In this document: piece by piece, positions 4,834 to 6,936 of the stretch
Layout of the letters: every line of letters starts with the position of its first letter
How positions within the stretch are numbered: position 1 is the first letter of the stretch
Made by a program: the position numbers and the translations under genes
The notes under the pieces: generated by a model
What the model saw: only the letters and a program-made list of their open reading frames with translations
Told to the model about the DNA's origin: nothing
Database searches by the model: none
NCBI GenBank assembly: GCA_016926135.1
Contig: JAFGPH010000192.1
Coordinates: 1-6,936, forward strand
Length of the DNA: 6,936 bases
Origin: Deltaproteobacteria bacterium
GTDB taxonomy: Bacteria; Desulfobacterota; DSM-4660; Desulfatiglandales; HGW-15
Direction: 5' to 3'

Positions 4834-6432
4834 TCAGCGCAGCTCGGTCACGCAGGCGACCTCCGGGAGGCCGTTCACCAACCGGACATGGATGTGCTTC
4901 AACCAGGTGTCGCTTTCCTCCGGGAAATCGGTCCGGTAATGGGCCCCCCTGCTCTCGGTCCGCTTAAGGGCCGATACGGCAACGGCACGGGCCGTGAGGG
5001 CCGCGTTCCTGCACTCCAGGAATGCCGTGAACTCCCTGGGGCTGCCCTCCGGTCGGCAGCGGAGCGAATCCAAAACGGAGTCGATGAGGGCGATGGATTC
5101 CTTCAGGGAGGCACCGTCCCGCAGGATGCCGGCCTTTTCCCATAAGGCCCGACCGATCTTCTTCATCAGCGCGGGAACTTGGCCCGGTGAGGCATGCCGG
5201 GTGCCGGAGGATTCAAACCTGTCCCGAACCCTGTGCCCCGCTAGCTCCCCGAAGATTTTCGGGTGCGGTTTTTCGCCCGCGGCTTCCATCGCCGCACGGG
5301 CGGCCCGGGCGCCGAACACGAGGGACTCGGACAGCGCGTTCCCGCCCATTCGGTTGGCACCGTGAATGCCGCCCACCACCTCGCCGGCAGCATAGAGCCC
5401 CTTCAGGGAGGTCATGCCCGAGGTATCGGTGTTCAGACCCCCCATGAAGTAGTGACAGGTGGGGGCTATCGGGATCGGCGTCGAGTGGTAGGAGAGGTTG
5501 CGCTTCAGACTGTTTTTCACCTCTTCGGGGAAGGGGATGGCGGAATCGGGGACTTGGCGCATATCCAAGAGGATGCCTCCCTCCACCCCGCGGCCCTCCT
5601 TTATTTCCGTAAAGAGGGCCCTCGACAACCGGTCTCGCGAGGTGATCGCAACCGGGCGTTCCGTAAGGGCATATTTCGCCTTGATGTCTTCCCCCCGTCG
5701 GTTGGTGAAGCTACCGAGGTCTGCAAACCCGGTGGGCACGATCATCCGGGCCTGACCCTTTCGGAAACACCCCAGGGGGTAAAACTGGACAAACTCCATG
5801 TCCATAAGGTCCAGCCCCGCGTCCATGGCCAACACGTAACCGGCTCCCATCATTGCCGGGGCGTTGTTGTTCTGCGCATAGATGGACCCGGCACCTCCGG
5901 TAGCCAGCAGAACCGCCCCGGCGGGAAAGCCGAGGATCTCCCCGGAATCCTTCTGAATCCCTATCGCACCAAGGCAGCGCTCCTCGCCGACGACGAGATC
6001 CGTGATCAGGACGCCCTCCCGGGAAAGGACGCCTGCTTCCCTGCAGCCCCTGAGGAGGGTTAAGGAAATGACGGGCCCCCCAAGAAAGGATGTGTGTTTG
6101 GCGCTGAAACCGCTGGGATGGAAGGCTCCAGGCACACCCATCCCTTGAAGCTCCCTGACCATGGAGGGGGCTTCCCTCGCGAACCCCTCGACCATGTCTC
6201 GACGGTTGAGTCCCCTGCCGCTGTGGAGGGTCCTTTCCACGTGGCCGGCCACTGCCGCGGCGTCCGAACCGAAGTGAAAGAATCCCCCCGCCAGGTAGGT
6301 ATTGGTGGCCTTACCCAGAGGGGATTTGGAGACCAGGAGCGCCTGCCTGCCCCTTCGCGAGACCTCTAGGGCCGCCCTCAGGCCCGCTATGCCGCTGCCT
6401 ATGATCAAAACATCGCATGGGAAGGTCTGCAT
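4834..6432 (-). CDS. FAD-dependent flavoprotein of the succinate dehydrogenase/fumarate reductase/L-aspartate oxidase superfamily
   Basis: 532 residues from ATG 6432. The chosen start gives MQTFPCDVLIIGSGIAGL, placing the FAD dinucleotide-binding motif GSGIAG at 12-17 as in the family; a longer frame to 6576 adds 48 residues that do not look like protein. Other landmarks: LLATGGAGSIY in the FAD domain; SRDRLSRALFTEIKEGRG, whose Arg271 aligns with the catalytic Arg286 of E. coli SdhA; APTCHYFMGG with His327, equivalent to SdhA His354; LKGLYAAGEVVGGIHGANRMGGNALSE; and the C-terminal ESRGAHYRTDFPE helix domain. The histidine that binds FAD covalently in SdhA/FrdA is replaced (NTYLAGG, 44-50), so FAD is probably non-covalent, as in NadB. 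No iron-sulfur or membrane-anchor subunit gene lies beside it within the window. The substrate is not certain: a soluble fumarate reductase or aspartate oxidase-like activity is plausible. The next genes downstream are tpx and the selenoprotein, hinting at redox metabolism. Confidence 0.88.
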   Translation of the reverse strand: MQTFPCDVLIIGSGIAGLRAALEVSRRGRQALLVSKSPLGKATNTYLAGGFFHFGSDAAAVAGHVERTLHSGRGLNRRDMVEGFAREAPSMVRELQGMGVPGAFHPSGFSAKHTSFLGGPVISLTLLRGCREAGVLSREGVLITDLVVGEERCLGAIGIQKDSGEILGFPAGAVLLATGGAGSIYAQNNNAPAMMGAGYVLAMDAGLDLMDMEFVQFYPLGCFRKGQARMIVPTGFADLGSFTNRRGEDIKAKYALTERPVAITSRDRLSRALFTEIKEGRGVEGGILLDMRQVPDSAIPFPEEVKNSLKRNLSYHSTPIPIAPTCHYFMGGLNTDTSGMTSLKGLYAAGEVVGGIHGANRMGGNALSESLVFGARAARAAMEAAGEKPHPKIFGELAGHRVRDRFESSGTRHASPGQVPALMKKIGRALWEKAGILRDGASLKESIALIDSVLDSLRCRPEGSPREFTAFLECRNAALTARAVAVSALKRTESRGAHYRTDFPEESDTWLKHIHVRLVNGLPEVACVTELR

Positions 6433-6466
6433 CAGTTGTACCCCGATGGATGAACGCTGATCTCGA

Positions 6467-6497
6467 CGGCACCCGACACGGTTCAGACCGAGTGCCG
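6467..6497 (-). other. Stem-loop in the leader of the flavoprotein gene
   Basis: CGGCAC (6467-6472) pairs with GTGCCG (6492-6497), and inside it CGGT (6479-6482) pairs with ACCG (6487-6490) around TCAG. It lies 35 nt upstream of the flavoprotein start on the - strand. With no U-run after it, it is not an obvious terminator for the cyclase gene; it could shape the 5' leader. Confidence 0.35.
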
Positions 6498-6548
6498 GCG
6501 CATGGGAGGGGAGGATTCCACCTCCATCTGAATGGATGCTGCGGGCAT

Positions 6549-6554
6549 TGTCAA
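6549..6554 (-). promoter_or_regulatory. Possible -35 box of a promoter for the flavoprotein-tpx-selenoprotein genes
   Basis: TTGACA on the - strand matches the sigma-70 -35 consensus exactly. It lies in the 152-bp gap between the cyclase stop and the flavoprotein start. The hexamer 17 bp downstream, TCAGAT (6526-6531), is a poor -10 match (three of six), so this is only a candidate. Confidence 0.3.
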
Positions 6555-6584
6555 CCCCCAATCCACGCTCAGGCAATCCAGGGG

Positions 6585-6936
6585 CTAAGACCCGATACCG
6601 GTTTTCATTCCAATGACCTGGTAGCAGAGGAAAGGCTTTGCCTTGTTCTTCAGTTTGATCTTGCCTTTCTTCCGGACCTCGAAATTCCCTCGAAGTCTCC
6701 GATAGGTCTCTTCCCCGATAATCGCCTCCCCTCCTTTGGCCGCCTGCTGGAGCCGGGCGGCGATGTTCACGCAGTCCCCGATGACCGTGTAGTCCATCCT
6801 GTTTTTGGACCCCACATTTCCGATCACCCCGTTCCCCGTATTGATGCCGATCCCGATCTCAAAGGTGTCTTTGCCCTGTCGGGCTCTTCGTTCCATCAGT
6901 CTTGCCGTGGCCGCCTGCATCTCAAGGGCTGTCCTC
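6585..6936 (-). CDS. Class III adenylate/guanylate cyclase, C-terminal part of catalytic domain (5' end off window)
   Basis: The frame is open to the right edge; the codons before the first in-window ATG (6920) read RTALE, which matches the usual ALEMQ helix of the domain, so the gene continues beyond the window. The visible part carries the hallmark second half of the class III cyclase domain: FEIGIGINTGNGVIGNVGS, then YTVIGDCVNIAARLQ. Numbered from ATG 6920, Asp49 is the usual base-recognition position, and Asn52 and Arg56 are the transition-state residues; all are intact, so the enzyme should be active if the missing metal-binding half is normal. The domain ends with the short basic tail KKGKIKLKNKAKPFLCYQVIG seen in many bacterial family members, often fused to CHASE2, HAMP, FHA or receiver domains that would lie off the window. 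It makes cAMP or cGMP from ATP or GTP. It is upstream of and co-directional with the flavoprotein, but separated by 152 bp. Confidence 0.92.
   Translation of the reverse strand, partial: RTALEMQAATARLMERRARQGKDTFEIGIGINTGNGVIGNVGSKNRMDYTVIGDCVNIAARLQQAAKGGEAIIGEETYRRLRGNFEVRKKGKIKLKNKAKPFLCYQVIGMKTGIGS

Noticed and set aside
5263..6063. Long + strand open frame (266 codons) opposite the flavoprotein
   Set aside because: It is the antisense shadow of a well-supported GC-rich gene; its translation is rich in R, G, H and P and shows no recognisable fold.
6433..6576. N-terminal extension of the flavoprotein to 6576
   Set aside because: The added 48 residues precede the canonical FAD-binding strand by too far and look like translated non-coding DNA.

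Overview
The window looks like a chromosomal segment from a GC-rich, probably anaerobic or microaerophilic bacterium. The best taxonomic clue is an apparent UGA-encoded selenocysteine in a DsbA/FrnE-like oxidoreductase, next to a thiol peroxidase and a fumarate-reductase-type flavoprotein. This mix would fit a deltaproteobacterium (Desulfobacterota), but that placement is an inference from gene content only.

Left half, + strand (1-3344): an accessory region resembling a defence island. It opens with the C-terminal part of a large type III restriction-like helicase/nuclease whose helicase core lies off the left edge. A compact two-gene module follows: an OLD/RloA-like AAA ATPase (1519-2742) and, overlapping it by 4 nt, a small TOPRIM-fold protein of the DUF4276 type (2739-3344). 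This pair is bracketed by two identical 29-bp direct repeats (1455-1483 and 3421-3449), suggesting it is carried as a discrete cassette.

Middle (3345-3581): a 237-bp intergenic stretch between convergent genes. It holds the second repeat copy, several clear stem-loops and a sequence that resembles by eye the 5' domain of a group II intron. No intron-encoded reverse transcriptase or domain V is present.

Right half, - strand (3582-6936): genes running right to left. They are a class III adenylate/guanylate cyclase (only its 3' end is in the window), an SdhA/FrdA/NadB-superfamily flavoprotein, a Tpx-type thiol peroxidase, and the DsbA/FrnE-like protein. In that last gene a naive caller would begin at a GTG at 4109 and miss the active site. 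A strong ribosome binding site and an ATG at 4202 lie upstream, and an in-frame TGA at 4169-4167 sits exactly at the first position of the CPWC redox motif, giving UPWC. A bacterial SECIS-like hairpin with a G-rich loop follows at the expected distance. The last three genes look like a thiol/flavin redox gene set.

The two most noteworthy signals are the unrecognised selenoprotein gene and the repeat-flanked ATPase-TOPRIM module.
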